A DNA stretch of 64,000 nucleotides from Pseudomonas rhizosphaerae (GCF_000761155.1 NZ_CP009533.1:1984001-2048000), one strand, 5' to 3'. Counted from the stretch's first letter, positions 19,893-30,262 are shown. Notes: generated from the sequence alone by a model not told the origin. Program-made: numbers and translations.

Positions 19893-20649
19893 CCTGCCCT
19901 GGAACGATCCAGTTGCACCCGCCGTCGTGCCCACCCAGGAACCCATCCTCGACATCGTCGGCGAGCAGCCCGCATTGACCCCAATGCCAGCGCCTACACC
20001 CGCCAGCGCCGTCCCCGATGCCCCTGAAACCGAGCCGGAGCCTTCCGAAGACGACGCCGAACCTGTCGACTACACCCCAGCCGGCATGGACCGCGACGAC
20101 GAGCCGCCACTGGACGAAGACTACTACGCCCCGGAAACCGACGGCGCCGCCTACAGCTACCTCGACGAGCTCGCCAGCGAGACTGTCCACGATGCGCCGG
20201 TCGAGGCCGAACCCGAGGTGCTGCCCGCCGCGCAGCCAGCCACCGGCCTGGCCCTGCAATGGCTCGAACTGTTCCCGAAGCTGCCGATTTCAGGCATGAC
20301 CGGCAGCATCGCCGCCAACTGCACCCTGATCGCCATGGAGGGCGACGACTGGCTGCTGCACCTGGACCCGGCGCAAAGCGCGCTGTTCAACAGCACCCAG
20401 CAGCGCCGCCTGAACGACGCGCTCAACCAGTACCACGGGCGCCCGATCAGCCTGACCATCGAGCTGATCCGTCCGGAACAGGAAACCCCGGCTCAGGCCG
20501 CTGCGCGCTGGCGTGCCAATCGCCAGGCCGATGCCGAGCAGTCGATTCACCAGGACCCGTACATTCAACAAATGCTGCAACAGTTCGGTGCCATCATTCG
20601 CGACGATACGATTGAACCAGTCGAGGCGGTGGCCAGCCCAACGCGTTAA
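19666..20649 (+). pseudogene. dnaX: dnaX 3' part (tau C-terminal domain), out of frame with the 5' part
   Basis: This frame is open from 19666 and encodes PEPIIDLPWNDPVAPAVVPT, an acidic proline-rich linker, and the globular tau C-terminal domain (LALQWLELFPKLPISGMTGS to QDPYIQQMLQQFGAIIRDDT). That domain normally binds the polymerase alpha subunit. It is in the +1 frame relative to the ATPase part. Removing one 86-bp repeat unit and restoring the missing G would join them as [10 protein letters not shown] followed by AAAQPQAAPEP. A GTG at 19927 could start a 240-residue separate product, but no Shine-Dalgarno sequence is apparent. Confidence 0.75.
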
Positions 20650-20723
20650 GCACCCGACCCAATCCCGCGCAAGACGCCTCCGGCGCTGCGCGTTCATACC
20701 CATTGACCCTTGAGGTGAACCCC

Positions 20724-21050
20724 ATGATGAAAGGTGGCATGGCCGGCCTGATGAAGCAGGCCCAGCAGATGCAGGAAAAAATGGCTCAGATGCAGGAAGA
20801 GCTGGCCAAGGCCGAAGTAACCGGCCAGTCGGGCGCAGGCCTGGTGAGCGTAGTGATGACCGGACGTCACGACGTCAAGCGCGTCAGCCTCGATGACAGC
20901 CTGATGCAGGAAGACAAGGACGTTCTGGAAGACCTCATCGCCGCCGCCGTCAACGACGCCGTCCGCAAGATCGAGGCCAACAGCCAGGACAAGATGTCCG
21001 GCATGACCTCCGGTATGCAACTCCCGCCAGGCTTCAAGATGCCGTTCTAA
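20724..21050 (+). CDS. ybaB: YbaB/EbfC family nucleoid-associated protein
   Basis: A 108-residue DNA-binding protein of the YbaB/EbfC family, found between dnaX and recR in most proteobacteria. It is methionine- and glutamine-rich at the N-terminus ([20 protein letters not shown]), with the conserved core [19 protein letters not shown] and [15 protein letters not shown]. The ATG at 20724 follows GAGGTGAACCCC. It is cotranscribed with dnaX in known genomes and is followed here by a strong terminator. Confidence 0.95.
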   Translation: MMKGGMAGLMKQAQQMQEKMAQMQEELAKAEVTGQSGAGLVSVVMTGRHDVKRVSLDDSLMQEDKDVLEDLIAAAVNDAVRKIEANSQDKMSGMTSGMQLPPGFKMPF

Positions 21051-21057
21051 ACCCCAA

Positions 21058-21086
21058 ATGCCAGGCCCTCAGCCTGGCATTTTTTT
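21058..21086 (+). terminator. Rho-independent terminator after ybaB
   Basis: Stem ATGCCAGGC / GCCTGGCAT with a 5-base loop followed by seven Ts, 7 bases past the ybaB stop. A textbook terminator. Confidence 0.9.
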
Positions 21087-21102
21087 GCGCCGCTCATTCC
21101 CC

Positions 21103-21391
21103 GTAGGAGCGGTCATCGGCCGCGAAAGGCAGACCCCGGTCCACCAGCAAGACCGCGTAATCCCCTTCGCGGCCACTGACCGCTCCCACGACGCCAAGCC
21201 CCCAGCCCCGGACTTTTAGCCTCCCACATTCCCCGTAGGAGCGGTCATCGGCCGCGAAAGCCGGACCCCGGTCCACCAGCAAGACCGCGTAATCCCCTTC
21301 GCGGCCACTGACCGCTCCCACGACGCCAAGCCCCAGCCTCGGACTTTTAGCCTCCCACATTCCCCGTAGGAGCGGTCATCGGCCGCGAAAG
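21103..21391. repeat. Tandem REP array with period of about 132 bp
   Basis: Two nearly identical units of 132 and 131 bp plus a partial third begin at 21103, 21235 and 21366 with GTAGGAGCGGTCATCGGCCG. Each full unit ends with an inverted REP (CTTCGCGGCCACTGACCGCT), so the repeated block is a whole REP doublet with its spacer. It fills most of the 450-bp gap, which has no gene. Confidence 0.9.
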
Positions 21392-21500
21392 CCGCGCTAC
21401 GGTCTCCAGCCAAGCCTCGTCTCTGAAAGGGCCCAGTTGAACATCCCCCCACCCCCCGCTGTCCTTTTCCTATAGCCACTTGCTCAAGGAATACCCCGCA

Positions 21501-22535
21501 ATGTCCCAAGACCTGACCCTCAACCAGCGCTTCGTCCTCGCGTCCCGCCCAACCGGCGCGCCGACGCCGGAAAATTTCCGCCTGGAGCGCGAAGCATTGC
21601 CGGATCTCGAGGACGGCCAAGTCCTGCTGCGCACCCTCTACCTGTCACTCGACCCCTACATGCGTGGCCGCATGAGCGACGCGCCGTCCTACGCGGCGCC
21701 GGTTGAAATCGACGAGGTCATGACCGGCGGCACCGTCAGCCGTGTGGAAACCTCCAAGCATCCAAAATTCCGCGAAGGCGATCTGGTCGTCGGCATGACC
21801 GGTTGGCAAACCCACTGCATCTCCGATGGCAGTAACCTCACGCCGCTGCCTGCCGGCATCCCCAGCCCGTCCATGGCGCTCGGCGTCCTCGGCATGCCTG
21901 GCATGACTGCCTACATGGGCCTGACCCACATCGGCCAGCCCAAGGAAGGCGAAACCCTCGTCGTCGCTGCAGCTTCCGGCGCGGTTGGTTCGGTAGTAGG
22001 GCAGGTGGGCAAGATCAAGGGCCTCAAGGTCGTCGGTATCGCCGGCGGTCCGGACAAGTGCCGCTATGTCGTCGAGGAGCTGGGCTTCGACGCCTGCGTC
22101 GACCACAAGAGCGACACCTTCGCCGAAGACCTGGCCAAGGCCTGCGATCAGGGCATCGACATCTACTTCGAGAACGTCGGCGGTAAAGTCTTCGACGCGG
22201 TCATGCCCCTGCTCAACGCCCGTGCGCGCATCCCGGTCTGTGGCCTGATCGCCGGCTACAACGCCACCGATCTGCCGGAAGGCCCCGACCGTTTCGCGCT
22301 GCTGCCGCGCACCTTGCTCACCAAGCGCATCCGCATGCAGGGCTTCATCGTGTTCGACGATTTCGGCGATCGCCACGCCGAATTCTTCTCGGCCATGGTG
22401 CCGTGGGTTCGCGACGGCAAGATCAAGTTCCGTGAAGACGTGGTGGAAGGTCTGGAGCGCGCGCCAGAAGCTTTCATCGGGCTGCTGCAAGGGCATAACT
22501 TCGGCAAGCTGGTGGTCAAGGTTTCCGAGGTCTGA
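21501..22535 (+). CDS. curA: NADP-dependent oxidoreductase, CurA/zinc-free MDR family
   Basis: A 344-residue medium-chain reductase lacking the zinc ligands of alcohol dehydrogenases. It matches the leukotriene B4 12-hydroxydehydrogenase/CurA group, which reduces activated C=C bonds with NADPH. Landmarks are RTLYLSLDPYMRGRM near residue 50, GMPGMTAYMGL, the nucleotide-binding loop AASGAVGSVVGQVGK and VDHKSDTF. The start MSQDLTLNQRFV has AAGGA 11 bases upstream. The symbol reflects family resemblance; the physiological substrate is not known. Confidence 0.85.
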   Translation: MSQDLTLNQRFVLASRPTGAPTPENFRLEREALPDLEDGQVLLRTLYLSLDPYMRGRMSDAPSYAAPVEIDEVMTGGTVSRVETSKHPKFREGDLVVGMTGWQTHCISDGSNLTPLPAGIPSPSMALGVLGMPGMTAYMGLTHIGQPKEGETLVVAAASGAVGSVVGQVGKIKGLKVVGIAGGPDKCRYVVEELGFDACVDHKSDTFAEDLAKACDQGIDIYFENVGGKVFDAVMPLLNARARIPVCGLIAGYNATDLPEGPDRFALLPRTLLTKRIRMQGFIVFDDFGDRHAEFFSAMVPWVRDGKIKFREDVVEGLERAPEAFIGLLQGHNFGKLVVKVSEV

Positions 22536-22600
22536 TCATTTGACGTGGTCCGGAGGCGCGGGTATAAACCGCGTCTCGTCGTCATTCCAGGCCGCCTTCC

Positions 22601-23203
22601 ATGAGCTTCAGCCCACTGATCCGTCAACTGATCGACAGCTTGCGCACCCTGCCCGGCGTCGGTCAGAAATCCGCCCAGCGCATGGCCTTGCAGCTGCTCG
22701 AGCGCGACCGCAGCGGCGGTAGCCGGTTGGCCCAAGCCTTGAGTCAGGCCATGGAAGGCGTTGGCCATTGCCGCCAGTGCCGTACCCTCACCGAAGAAGA
22801 ACTCTGCCCGCAATGCGCTGACCCGCGCCGCGACGACACGTTGCTGTGCGTGGTGGAAGGGCCAATGGACGTCTATGCTGTGGAGCAGACCGGCTACCGC
22901 GGCCGCTATTTCGTCCTCAAGGGGCATTTGTCGCCGCTCGATGGCTTGGGCCCGGAGGCAATCGGCATTCCACAGCTGATGGCACGCATAGACGAGCAGG
23001 GCACCTTCGCCGAAGTGATCCTGGCCACCAACCCGACCGTGGAAGGCGAAGCCACTGCACATTACATCGCTCAGCTGCTGGCGAAAAAAGGTCTGATAGC
23101 TTCGCGTATTGCCCACGGCGTGCCATTGGGTGGCGAATTGGAGTTGGTAGACGGCGGCACCCTGGCCCATTCTTTCGCTGGCCGCAGACCAATCACCTTG
23201 TAA
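22601..23203 (+). CDS. recR: Recombination protein RecR
   Basis: A 200-residue RecR, which with RecO and RecF loads RecA at gaps. It has an N-terminal helix-hairpin-helix ([20 protein letters not shown]), the four-cysteine zinc finger [18 protein letters not shown], a Toprim domain starting [15 protein letters not shown] and the C-terminal [20 protein letters not shown]. It is normally next to ybaB; here the CurA-like gene and a REP array intervene. Confidence 0.96.
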   Translation: MSFSPLIRQLIDSLRTLPGVGQKSAQRMALQLLERDRSGGSRLAQALSQAMEGVGHCRQCRTLTEEELCPQCADPRRDDTLLCVVEGPMDVYAVEQTGYRGRYFVLKGHLSPLDGLGPEAIGIPQLMARIDEQGTFAEVILATNPTVEGEATAHYIAQLLAKKGLIASRIAHGVPLGGELELVDGGTLAHSFAGRRPITL

Positions 23204-23218
23204 CCGGTTACCATAGCC

Positions 23219-23443
23219 CCCGTAGCAGCGGCGCAAGCCGCGTCGGCGGCACACGCGGTGGACCGGAACAACCGCAGTGCTGCCGGACGCGGCTCGCGCC
23301 GCTGCTACAGAAACTGGGTCGCTGGCAGGCACATTCACCAGGCTCCCACGATCCCCGTAGCAGCGGCGCAAGCCGCGTCGGCGGTATACGCGGTAGGCCT
23401 GAACAAACGCGGTGCTGCCGGACGCGGCTTGCGCCGCTGCTAC
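23219..23443. repeat. Two REP doublets between recR and the phzF-like gene
   Basis: Direct CGTAGCAGCGGCGCAAGCCG units near 23220 and 23356 are each matched by an inverted copy (GGACGCGGCTCGCGCCGCTG and variant) at 23282-23309 and 23417-23443. The spacers of the two doublets are similar (CGCGGT..GAACAA.CGC), so one doublet appears copied from the other. Nothing else is seen in this 288-bp gap. Confidence 0.85.
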
Positions 23444-23491
23444 AAAAATTACAGCGTCATTGCCTTCACACATTCACCTTCAGGGCCGACC

Positions 23492-24370
23492 ATGCACCGC
23501 TTAGCGTTCAAGCAAGTCGACGTCTTCACCCACCAGCGCTTCAAGGGCAACCCGCTGGCGGTCATTCTGAAGGCCGAAAGCCTGACCCGCGAACAGATGC
23601 AGCAAATCGCCCACTGGAACAACCTGTCCGAAACCACCTTCGTGCTGCCTGCCACGCGCCCCGAAGCGGACTACCGCGTCCGCATCTTCACCCCCAGTTC
23701 CGAGCTGCCGTTCGCCGGCCATGCCACCATTGGCTCCGCCCACGCCTTGATGGAAGCCGGCCTCATCGAGCCCCGCAACGGCAGGCTGGTGCAAGAGTGC
23801 CCCGTGGGCCTCATCAACGTCGACGTCACCAGTCAGCCCGATGGCTCGCGGCTGATCACTTTCGAGCTGCCACCCGCAACGATCCAGCCGGTCAACGACA
23901 GCGATTATCGCGAACTGCAGGCCGTGCTGGGTGTGAGCGTGGTGCGCGATCGCCGGCCGTGCTTCGTGACGGTGGGTCCGCGCTGGCTGGTGGTGCAGCT
24001 GCGCGACGCGCAAACGGTACTGGCCGTGATACCAGACCTGGCGCGCATGGCCATCAACGACCACCGCACCAGCACCACGGGCGTTGTGATTTTCGGCCCG
24101 CACCCTGAAGGCAGCAATGAACACATCGAGGTGCGTACCTTTGCACCCACGTGCGGCATCGTCGAGGACGCGGCTTGTGGCAGCGGCGGCGGGGCGGTAG
24201 CAGCCTTCATTCGTGCCACGGGCCAGACCGCCTCGTTCGGTTCGCAAATACGTATCGCCCAAGGCGCCGCCCTGGGGCGCGCCGGCAAGCTGCACCTGTC
24301 GATCAGCGATGAATCGATCAAGGTCAGCGGTGCCTGTGTCACCTGCCTTGATGGCTTTCTCAAACCCTAG
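23492..24370 (+). CDS. PhzF-family isomerase-like protein
   Basis: A 292-residue PhzF/DapF-fold protein. Visible family motifs are VFTHQRFKGNPLAV, the catalytic glutamate E47 in NNLSETTFVLP, RIFTPSSELPFAGHATIGSA and EDAACGSGGGAVAAF. Such proteins are widespread single-gene paralogues of phenazine PhzF and usually have unknown substrates; no phenazine genes are nearby. The ATG at 23492 gives the conserved opening MHRLAFKQVDVFT. The upstream open frame reads through REP sequence and is excluded. Confidence 0.88.
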   Translation: MHRLAFKQVDVFTHQRFKGNPLAVILKAESLTREQMQQIAHWNNLSETTFVLPATRPEADYRVRIFTPSSELPFAGHATIGSAHALMEAGLIEPRNGRLVQECPVGLINVDVTSQPDGSRLITFELPPATIQPVNDSDYRELQAVLGVSVVRDRRPCFVTVGPRWLVVQLRDAQTVLAVIPDLARMAINDHRTSTTGVVIFGPHPEGSNEHIEVRTFAPTCGIVEDAACGSGGGAVAAFIRATGQTASFGSQIRIAQGAALGRAGKLHLSISDESIKVSGACVTCLDGFLKP

Positions 24371-24388
24371 CCAGCACCAAGGCAGACC

Positions 24389-24718
24389 TCAGCGGCCCAC
24401 CACCTCGATGCCGCCATCGGTATGTTGCCGATACAGCGTGTATGGCAGCATCAACGTATCGAACACCGCCGAGACGGCCATATCCACCGCCACAAAACCT
24501 AGCTGCGCTCCGTCTCGCGTCTGTCCCGGCCTGGCCTCCTTCCCATGCAGGAGGCAGAAGTCGTACACCACGCCGCTGTACACCCGAGGCACCGCAGCGC
24601 AGAACGATTCCGCTTCCTTGAGGTTGTCACTGGTCACCACGTCGTCGCGAAACACCGTATTGATCGTGCCGCAACCGGCCAGCAATCCCGCGAGTAACAC
24701 ACCTACCACTGCTTTCAT
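24389..24718 (-). CDS. Small YceK/YidQ-like lipoprotein
   Basis: A 109-residue lipoprotein precursor. The signal peptide MKAVVGVLLAGLLAGC ends in a lipobox with the lipidated cysteine at residue 16. The mature part has VYSGVVYDFCLLHG and the FVAVDMAVSAVFDTLMLPYT motif typical of the YceK/YidQ (DUF1375) family, whose function is not known. AAGGAG lies 8 bases before the ATG, which fixes the start; the open frame extends upstream without support. It is convergent with the phzF-like gene. Confidence 0.85.
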   Translation of the reverse strand: MKAVVGVLLAGLLAGCGTINTVFRDDVVTSDNLKEAESFCAAVPRVYSGVVYDFCLLHGKEARPGQTRDGAQLGFVAVDMAVSAVFDTLMLPYTLYRQHTDGGIEVVGR

Positions 24719-24968
24719 GCGTACCACTCCTTGTGTGAGGTCGGCACTATACCGGTTCTCCATGCCGGCTTCGCCCTGCGCCAAATGTGCCTTTCGTCAG
24801 ATGAAGGGAACTGTCATTTACGAAAACGCAAAATGCGTTGTCCATTGCCTCGCCGAATCGAGCCGCCATATCAGGTAAGTGCGCTGAAGGGAGCTCTAGT
24901 TACCTCCCGTAACATCTTTTTTCGCAGTCTGTACAACGGGCGTTACAACCTTCGCTGCTGGCCTGAAA

Positions 24969-25005
24969 GTCCCGTCGGGACACACCCTGGGTGGTTTGGT
25001 ATGAT
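24969..25005 (+). promoter_or_regulatory. Probable promoter and operator-like dyad of the O-polysaccharide locus
   Basis: GGGACA (24977-24982) and TATGAT (25000-25005) are spaced by 17 bases, about 70 bases before rmlB. A dyad GTCCCG-T-CGGGAC (24969-24981) overlaps the -35. The rest of the 357-bp gap after the lipoprotein gene contains no gene that I can support. Confidence 0.55.
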
Positions 25006-25075
25006 CCGGCCTTTGAACATTTTGCATACGTCGGGCGCATCCTGAATCGATCCAGCGCGCCCCATCTTCAACTCG

Positions 25076-26161
25076 ATGGTGTTGTTTAACGTGAAAATCC
25101 TTGTAACCGGTGGTGCAGGCTTCATTGGCTCGGCAGTGATTCGCCATATTCTGGCGAATACCGACGACGCGGTGGTCAATGTCGATAAACTGACCTACGC
25201 CGGTAATCTGGATTCGCTTATGGGCAGTGAGCGCACCCCGCGCTACGCCTTCGAGCACGTCGACATCTGCGATCGCGCGCAAATGGATCGCGTGTTCGCC
25301 GAGCACCGGCCGGATCGGGTCATGCACCTGGCCGCCGAGTCCCATGTCGACCGTTCTATCACCGGGCCTGCTGCCTTCGTCGAAACCAATGTCATCGGCA
25401 CCTACACGCTGCTCGAGGCCTCCCGCCAATACTGGTCGCAGCTCGATGCCGAGAAACAGGCCGCATTTCGCTTTCACCACATCTCCACCGATGAAGTGTA
25501 TGGCGACCTCGAAGGTCCCGAAGACCTGTTCACCGAAACCACACCTTACCAGCCCAGCTCGCCGTATTCCGCGAGCAAGGCCAGCTCCGATCACCTGGTC
25601 CGCGCCTGGCAGCGCACGTACGGCTTGCCGACGCTGATCACCAACTGTTCGAACAACTATGGGCCGTGCCATTTCCCGGAAAAACTCATTCCGTTGATCA
25701 TCCTCAATGCCCTGGAAGGCAAAGCGTTGCCCATTTATGGCAAAGGTAATCAAATCCGCGACTGGCTGTATGTCGAAGACCACGCACGTGCGCTGTATCG
25801 AGTAGTGACCGAAGGCGAGGTAGGGGAGACCTACAACATCGGCGGTCACAACGAGAAACAGAACATCGAAGTCGTGCACACGGTCTGCGCCTTGCTCGAC
25901 GAACTCTGCCCGCAGTCCCCCCATCGTCCTCATGCGCAGTTGATCACCCACGTACAAGATCGCCCCGGCCATGACGTTCGCTACGCCATCGACGCCAGCA
26001 AGATCCAGCGCGAGCTGGGCTGGACGCCGGTAGAAACGTTCGAGTCGGGTATCCGCAAGACCGTGCAGTGGTATCTGGATAATCCCGAATGGGTGAACCG
26101 CGTGAAGAGCGGCGCCTACCAGCAATGGATCGATACGAATTATCAAGGGCGTGAACTGTGA
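25076..26161 (+). CDS. rfbB: dTDP-glucose 4,6-dehydratase
   Basis: A 361-residue extended SDR, RmlB, which makes dTDP-4-keto-6-deoxyglucose. It has the NAD-binding loop [12 protein letters not shown], the catalytic region [11 protein letters not shown], the YSASK motif ([15 protein letters not shown]) and the family-typical [18 protein letters not shown]. The ATG at 25076 is used; a GTG five codons later would give the more familiar opening [11 protein letters not shown], and neither has a clear Shine-Dalgarno. The stop overlaps the rmlD start. No rmlA or rmlC follows, so complete dTDP-rhamnose synthesis would need genes elsewhere. Confidence 0.95.
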   Translation: MVLFNVKILVTGGAGFIGSAVIRHILANTDDAVVNVDKLTYAGNLDSLMGSERTPRYAFEHVDICDRAQMDRVFAEHRPDRVMHLAAESHVDRSITGPAAFVETNVIGTYTLLEASRQYWSQLDAEKQAAFRFHHISTDEVYGDLEGPEDLFTETTPYQPSSPYSASKASSDHLVRAWQRTYGLPTLITNCSNNYGPCHFPEKLIPLIILNALEGKALPIYGKGNQIRDWLYVEDHARALYRVVTEGEVGETYNIGGHNEKQNIEVVHTVCALLDELCPQSPHRPHAQLITHVQDRPGHDVRYAIDASKIQRELGWTPVETFESGIRKTVQWYLDNPEWVNRVKSGAYQQWIDTNYQGREL

Positions 26162-27054
26162 AAATATTGCTCCTGGGTAAGAACGGTCAGGTGGGTTGGG
26201 AGCTGCAGCGTGCGTTGGCGCCGCTGGGCAATGTTGTCGCGCTGGGCAGGAACATCGATGAAGCCGGTCTGTGTGGCGACCTGGCGGCACTGGAGGGCTT
26301 GGCCGACACGGTTCGGCGTATCGCGCCGGACGTGATCGTCAACGCCGCCGCGTACACCGCCGTCGACAAGGCCGAAACCGAAAAGGACACCGCCGACCTG
26401 ATCAATCACCGGGCCAGCGGCATGCTCGCCCGCGAAGCGCTCGAGCTGGACGCCTGGCTGGTGCATTACTCCACCGACTACGTGTTCGACGGCACGGGCG
26501 ACAAGCCCTGGCTCGAAACCGACACCACGGTGCCGGTCAACTACTACGGTGCCAGTAAGCTGGCCGGCGAAGAAGCCATTCGACAGTCCGGCTGCAAGCA
26601 CCTGATCTTCCGCACCAGCTGGGTCTACGCAGCACGGGGCAACAATTTCGCCAAGACCATGCTGCGCCTGGCCAAGGATCGCAAGAGCCTGAGCGTCATC
26701 AGCGACCAGATCGGCGCACCCACCGGTGCCGAGCTGCTGGCCGACGTCGTTGCGCATGCCATTCCCATGGCCGTGGCCAGCCCGGATCTCGCGGGCACCT
26801 ACCACCTGGCGGCCACCGGTGAAACGTCCTGGCACGCTTTTGCCAAACTGGTCATCGAGAACGCCCGCCGCCAAGGCACCAAGCTGGCCGTGGAAGCGGT
26901 CGAGGCCATTCCCACTAGCGCCTACCCGACGCCCGCGCGGCGCCCGCTGAATTCGCGCCTCGACACCACCAAGCTGACCGAGCGTTTCGGCCTGACGCTG
27001 CCGCACTGGGAAGTGGGCGTGAAGCGCATGCTGGCTGAAATCAGCACCAAGTGA
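26158..27054 (+). CDS. rfbD: dTDP-4-dehydrorhamnose reductase
   Basis: A 298-residue RmlD, which reduces dTDP-4-keto-L-rhamnose to dTDP-L-rhamnose with NAD(P)H. Motifs visible are [52 protein letters not shown] and [14 protein letters not shown]. It begins at a GTG that overlaps the rmlB stop (GTGA), indicating coupling. A 257-bp gap separates it from manC, with no gene seen in it. Confidence 0.94.
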   Translation: MKILLLGKNGQVGWELQRALAPLGNVVALGRNIDEAGLCGDLAALEGLADTVRRIAPDVIVNAAAYTAVDKAETEKDTADLINHRASGMLAREALELDAWLVHYSTDYVFDGTGDKPWLETDTTVPVNYYGASKLAGEEAIRQSGCKHLIFRTSWVYAARGNNFAKTMLRLAKDRKSLSVISDQIGAPTGAELLADVVAHAIPMAVASPDLAGTYHLAATGETSWHAFAKLVIENARRQGTKLAVEAVEAIPTSAYPTPARRPLNSRLDTTKLTERFGLTLPHWEVGVKRMLAEISTK

Positions 27055-27311
27055 TGGCCGCTGAACTAGTGACCCACGCCGAGTGTCCAAGCGCGAACGA
27101 TTTGCGCTTGGCCCCATATTTCCTGATATTCTAGCCGCCACTTCCTTGACTCATCAGCAGCGAGCGGTTTTAGGGGTTTGACGTATAAGTTGTCTGCGGC
27201 GCAGGGAGCCGCGAGATCTTCGATACGCCGGGGTGGTGCACCCCATGTACAGATGGTCTACAGATCGATTTCACAGTGCCGCTACACCGGCAAACAAAGG
27301 ATCCAATACGC

Positions 27312-28757
27312 ATGAACCTGATCCCCGTTATTCTTTCCGGCGGCGTTGGCAGCCGGTTGTGGCCCGTTTCCCGCGAGGCCCATCCCAAGCCCTTCATGGC
27401 GCTGCCCGACGGCCAGAACCTGATTCAAAAAACCTTCCTGCGCGCCGCCAAGCTCGAAGGCGTGTCCGAAGTGCTGACCGTCACCAACCGCGAACTGCTG
27501 TTCAAGACCGAAGACGAATACCGCACCGTCAACAAGACCGGCCACGCCCAGGGCTTCATCCTCGAGCCGTTCGGCCGCAACACCGCCGCCGCCGTTGCCA
27601 TGGCCGCGCTGCAACTCAATGACTCCCACGGCCCCGACGCCCACATGCTGGTGCTGGCAGCCGACCACCTGATCCAGAACGAAGCCGCATTCGCCGCGGC
27701 CGTCGCCAAGGCCGTGAAGCTGTCGGCCGATGGCTGGCTGGTCACCTTCGGCATTCAGCCCCAGTACCCTGAAACCGGTTTTGGCTACATCGAAGCCGGC
27801 GTCGGCACCGGCCTGGACGGCACCTTGAAAGTCGCCCGTTTCGTCGAAAAGCCGGACCTGGAAACCGCCAAGGGCTATGTGGCCGCCGGCAACTACTTCT
27901 GGAACTCGGGCATGTTCTGCTTCAAGGTCGGCAGCGTCCTGGAAGAGCTGAAAAAGCACGCACCGGACGTGCTGGCCGCCGCCGCGGCCGTCAAGGACGC
28001 CTCGCGCCTGACCGAAGCGCCGAACTACCGCTGCCTGGCCCTGGACGCTGATGCGTTCGCCCAGGTTCCGGACATTTCGGTCGACTACGCCCTGATGGAG
28101 CGCTCGGACAAGGTCGCCACCGTGCCGTGCGACATTGGCTGGAGCGACATCGGTTCGTGGAACGCCGTCAGCGAGCTGACCGAAGCCGACGCCCAGGGCA
28201 ACCGCTTCGAAGGCGAAGTGCTTTCGCACAACGCCCGCAACAACTTCGTCCACAGTGAAGACCGCCTGACCGCGCTGGTTGGCGTCGACGACCTGCTGGT
28301 CATCGACACCCCTGACGCCCTCATGATCAGCCACAAAGATCACTGCCAGGACGTCAAGCACATCGTCGGCCAGCTCAAGGCCAGCGGTCACCACCTGCAC
28401 AAGCTGCACCGCACCGTGCACCGTCCATGGGGTACCTACACCACCCTGGAAGAGGGCGAGCGCTTCAAGATCAAGCGCATCGTGGTCAAGCCGCAGGCGT
28501 CGCTGTCGCTGCAGATGCACCACCACCGCAGCGAACACTGGATCGTGGTCAGCGGCATGGCCGTCGTCGTCAACGACGACCGCGAGCTGATGCTCAACAC
28601 CAACGAATCGACGTTCATTCGTGCCGGCCACCAGCATCGCCTGAAAAATCCGGGCGTGATCGACCTGGTCCTGATCGAAGTGCAAAGCGGCGACTACCTC
28701 GGTGAGGACGACATCGTCCGTTTCGAAGACGTCTACGGCCGCGTTGACAAGGCCTGA
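27312..28757 (+). CDS. manC: Mannose-1-phosphate guanylyltransferase / mannose-6-phosphate isomerase
   Basis: A 481-residue bifunctional enzyme of the ManC/AlgA/WbpW type. The N-terminal nucleotidyltransferase has ILSGGVGSRLWPVSREAHPK and the later ARFVEKPDLE. The C-terminal cupin isomerase has HRPWGTYTTLEEGERFKIK, QMHHHRSEHWIVVSG and AGHQHRLKNPG. It converts fructose-6-phosphate through mannose-1-phosphate to GDP-mannose together with the next gene. AAGGA stands upstream of the chosen ATG. Linkage to wzm/wzt fits a mannose- or D-rhamnose-based polysaccharide; gmd and rmd are not in the window. Confidence 0.94.
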   Translation: MNLIPVILSGGVGSRLWPVSREAHPKPFMALPDGQNLIQKTFLRAAKLEGVSEVLTVTNRELLFKTEDEYRTVNKTGHAQGFILEPFGRNTAAAVAMAALQLNDSHGPDAHMLVLAADHLIQNEAAFAAAVAKAVKLSADGWLVTFGIQPQYPETGFGYIEAGVGTGLDGTLKVARFVEKPDLETAKGYVAAGNYFWNSGMFCFKVGSVLEELKKHAPDVLAAAAAVKDASRLTEAPNYRCLALDADAFAQVPDISVDYALMERSDKVATVPCDIGWSDIGSWNAVSELTEADAQGNRFEGEVLSHNARNNFVHSEDRLTALVGVDDLLVIDTPDALMISHKDHCQDVKHIVGQLKASGHHLHKLHRTVHRPWGTYTTLEEGERFKIKRIVVKPQASLSLQMHHHRSEHWIVVSGMAVVVNDDRELMLNTNESTFIRAGHQHRLKNPGVIDLVLIEVQSGDYLGEDDIVRFEDVYGRVDKA

Positions 28758-28898
28758 TCGATATCCCCCGCATCGGCCTCTGCGCGTGCTTGAAACACAT
28801 GCGCAGGGGCCGAACCGCGCTGGTCGTTCGTCAGCGACCGTCCAATCTACCGACGTCCGCACTGATTGCGCGTCGGCCACATAGAGCGAGCGATTGCC

Positions 28899-30260
28899 AT
28901 GTATCCCCCTCTCCAGACCCGTTGCTTCAAGGCCTATGACATCCGCGGCCAAGTCCCTGCCGACCTCAATGACGACATCGCCTACCGCATCGGCCGCGCG
29001 CTGGTGTCCGAGCTGCACGGCAAAGCCTATGTGGTCGGGCGCGACATGCGCCTGGAAAGCCCAAGCCTGGCCGCTGCCCTGATCAAGGGCCTGACCGAGG
29101 CGGGCGCCGATGTGCTCGACCTGGGCCTGTGCGGCACCGAAGAAGTCTACTTCGCCACCAGCCACCTCAAGGCTGACGGCGGCATCATGATCACCGCCAG
29201 CCATAACCCCAAGGGTTACAACGGCATGAAGCTGGTGCGCGAGCACTCCAAGCCGATCAGCGGCGACACTGGCCTGGATGCCATCCGTGCCCGGGTCGAA
29301 GCGGGTAACTTCGACGAAAAGGCAGCCACCGCTGGCCACGTTCGCGAAGTGTTCGACAAGAGCGCCTACATCGAGCACCTGCTGACCTACATCGACGTCA
29401 ACTCGCTCAAGCCCCTCAAGGTGCTGGCCGACCCAGGCAACGGTGCCGTTGGCCCGACCATCGAACTGCTCAAGGCCAAGCTGCCGCTGGAACTGATCGT
29501 CATCAACGGCGAGCCAGACGGCAACTTCCCCAACGGCGTGCCCAACCCGCTGCTGCCGGAAAACCGCGAGCTGACCCGCAAGGCCCTGCTGGAAAACGGC
29601 GCCGACATGGGTATCGCCTGGGACGGCGACTTCGACCGCTGCTTCTTCTTCGACGACAAGGGCCGCTTCATTGAGGGCTACTACCTGGTTGGCCTGCTGG
29701 CTGAAATGCTGCTGAAGAAACACCCCGGCAGCAAGATCATCCACGACCCGCGCCTGACCTGGAACACCATCGAGCAGGTGGAAGCCGCTGGTGGCGTCGC
29801 CATCCAGAGCAAGACCGGCCACGCCTTCATCAAGGAGCGCATGCGCGCCGAAGACGCCGTGTACGGCGGCGAGATGAGCGCCCACCACTATTTCCGCGAC
29901 TTCGCCTACTGCGACAGCGGTAACATCCCGTGGCTGCTGGTCGCCGAGCTGATGAGCGTCACCGGCAAGACCCTCGCCCAGTTGGTGGACGAGCGCATCG
30001 AAGCCTTCCCGTGCAGCGGCGAGATCAACTACGAAGTCGCCGACGTCAAAGGCTCGATCGAGAAGATCCTGGCGTTCTACACCGCCGAGAACCCCAGCGT
30101 CGACCGCACCGACGGCATCAGCGTCGAGTTCGCCGACTGGCGCTTCAGCCTGCGGGGTTCGAACACCGAGCCATTGCTGCGCCTGAACGTGGAAAGCCGC
30201 GGCAGCGAAGAATTGGTGGCTCAGCGTGTCGCTGAGATTGAGCGTTTGATCAAAGGATAA
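28899..30260 (+). CDS. manB: Phosphomannomutase/phosphoglucomutase
   Basis: A 453-residue AlgC-like alpha-D-phosphohexomutase, interconverting mannose-6-P and mannose-1-P. The phosphoserine is S101 in [14 protein letters not shown]. The metal-binding loop is [15 protein letters not shown], the sugar-binding loop [12 protein letters not shown], and the phosphate-binding loop [15 protein letters not shown]. All motifs are intact. The start is the ATG before [16 protein letters not shown]. Only 2 bases separate its stop from the wzm start codon, so export and precursor genes are read together. Confidence 0.94.
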   Translation: MYPPLQTRCFKAYDIRGQVPADLNDDIAYRIGRALVSELHGKAYVVGRDMRLESPSLAAALIKGLTEAGADVLDLGLCGTEEVYFATSHLKADGGIMITASHNPKGYNGMKLVREHSKPISGDTGLDAIRARVEAGNFDEKAATAGHVREVFDKSAYIEHLLTYIDVNSLKPLKVLADPGNGAVGPTIELLKAKLPLELIVINGEPDGNFPNGVPNPLLPENRELTRKALLENGADMGIAWDGDFDRCFFFDDKGRFIEGYYLVGLLAEMLLKKHPGSKIIHDPRLTWNTIEQVEAAGGVAIQSKTGHAFIKERMRAEDAVYGGEMSAHHYFRDFAYCDSGNIPWLLVAELMSVTGKTLAQLVDERIEAFPCSGEINYEVADVKGSIEKILAFYTAENPSVDRTDGISVEFADWRFSLRGSNTEPLLRLNVESRGSEELVAQRVAEIERLIKG

Positions 30261-30262
30261 TT

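Noticed and set aside
25076..27054. Complete dTDP-L-rhamnose operon
   Set aside because: Only rmlB and rmlD are present; no rmlA or rmlC is found in the window, so a complete pathway cannot be claimed here.
27282..29888. An 868-codon open frame antisense to manC and manB
   Set aside because: It spans two well-supported genes and their gap, which a real gene would not be expected to do; GC shadow.
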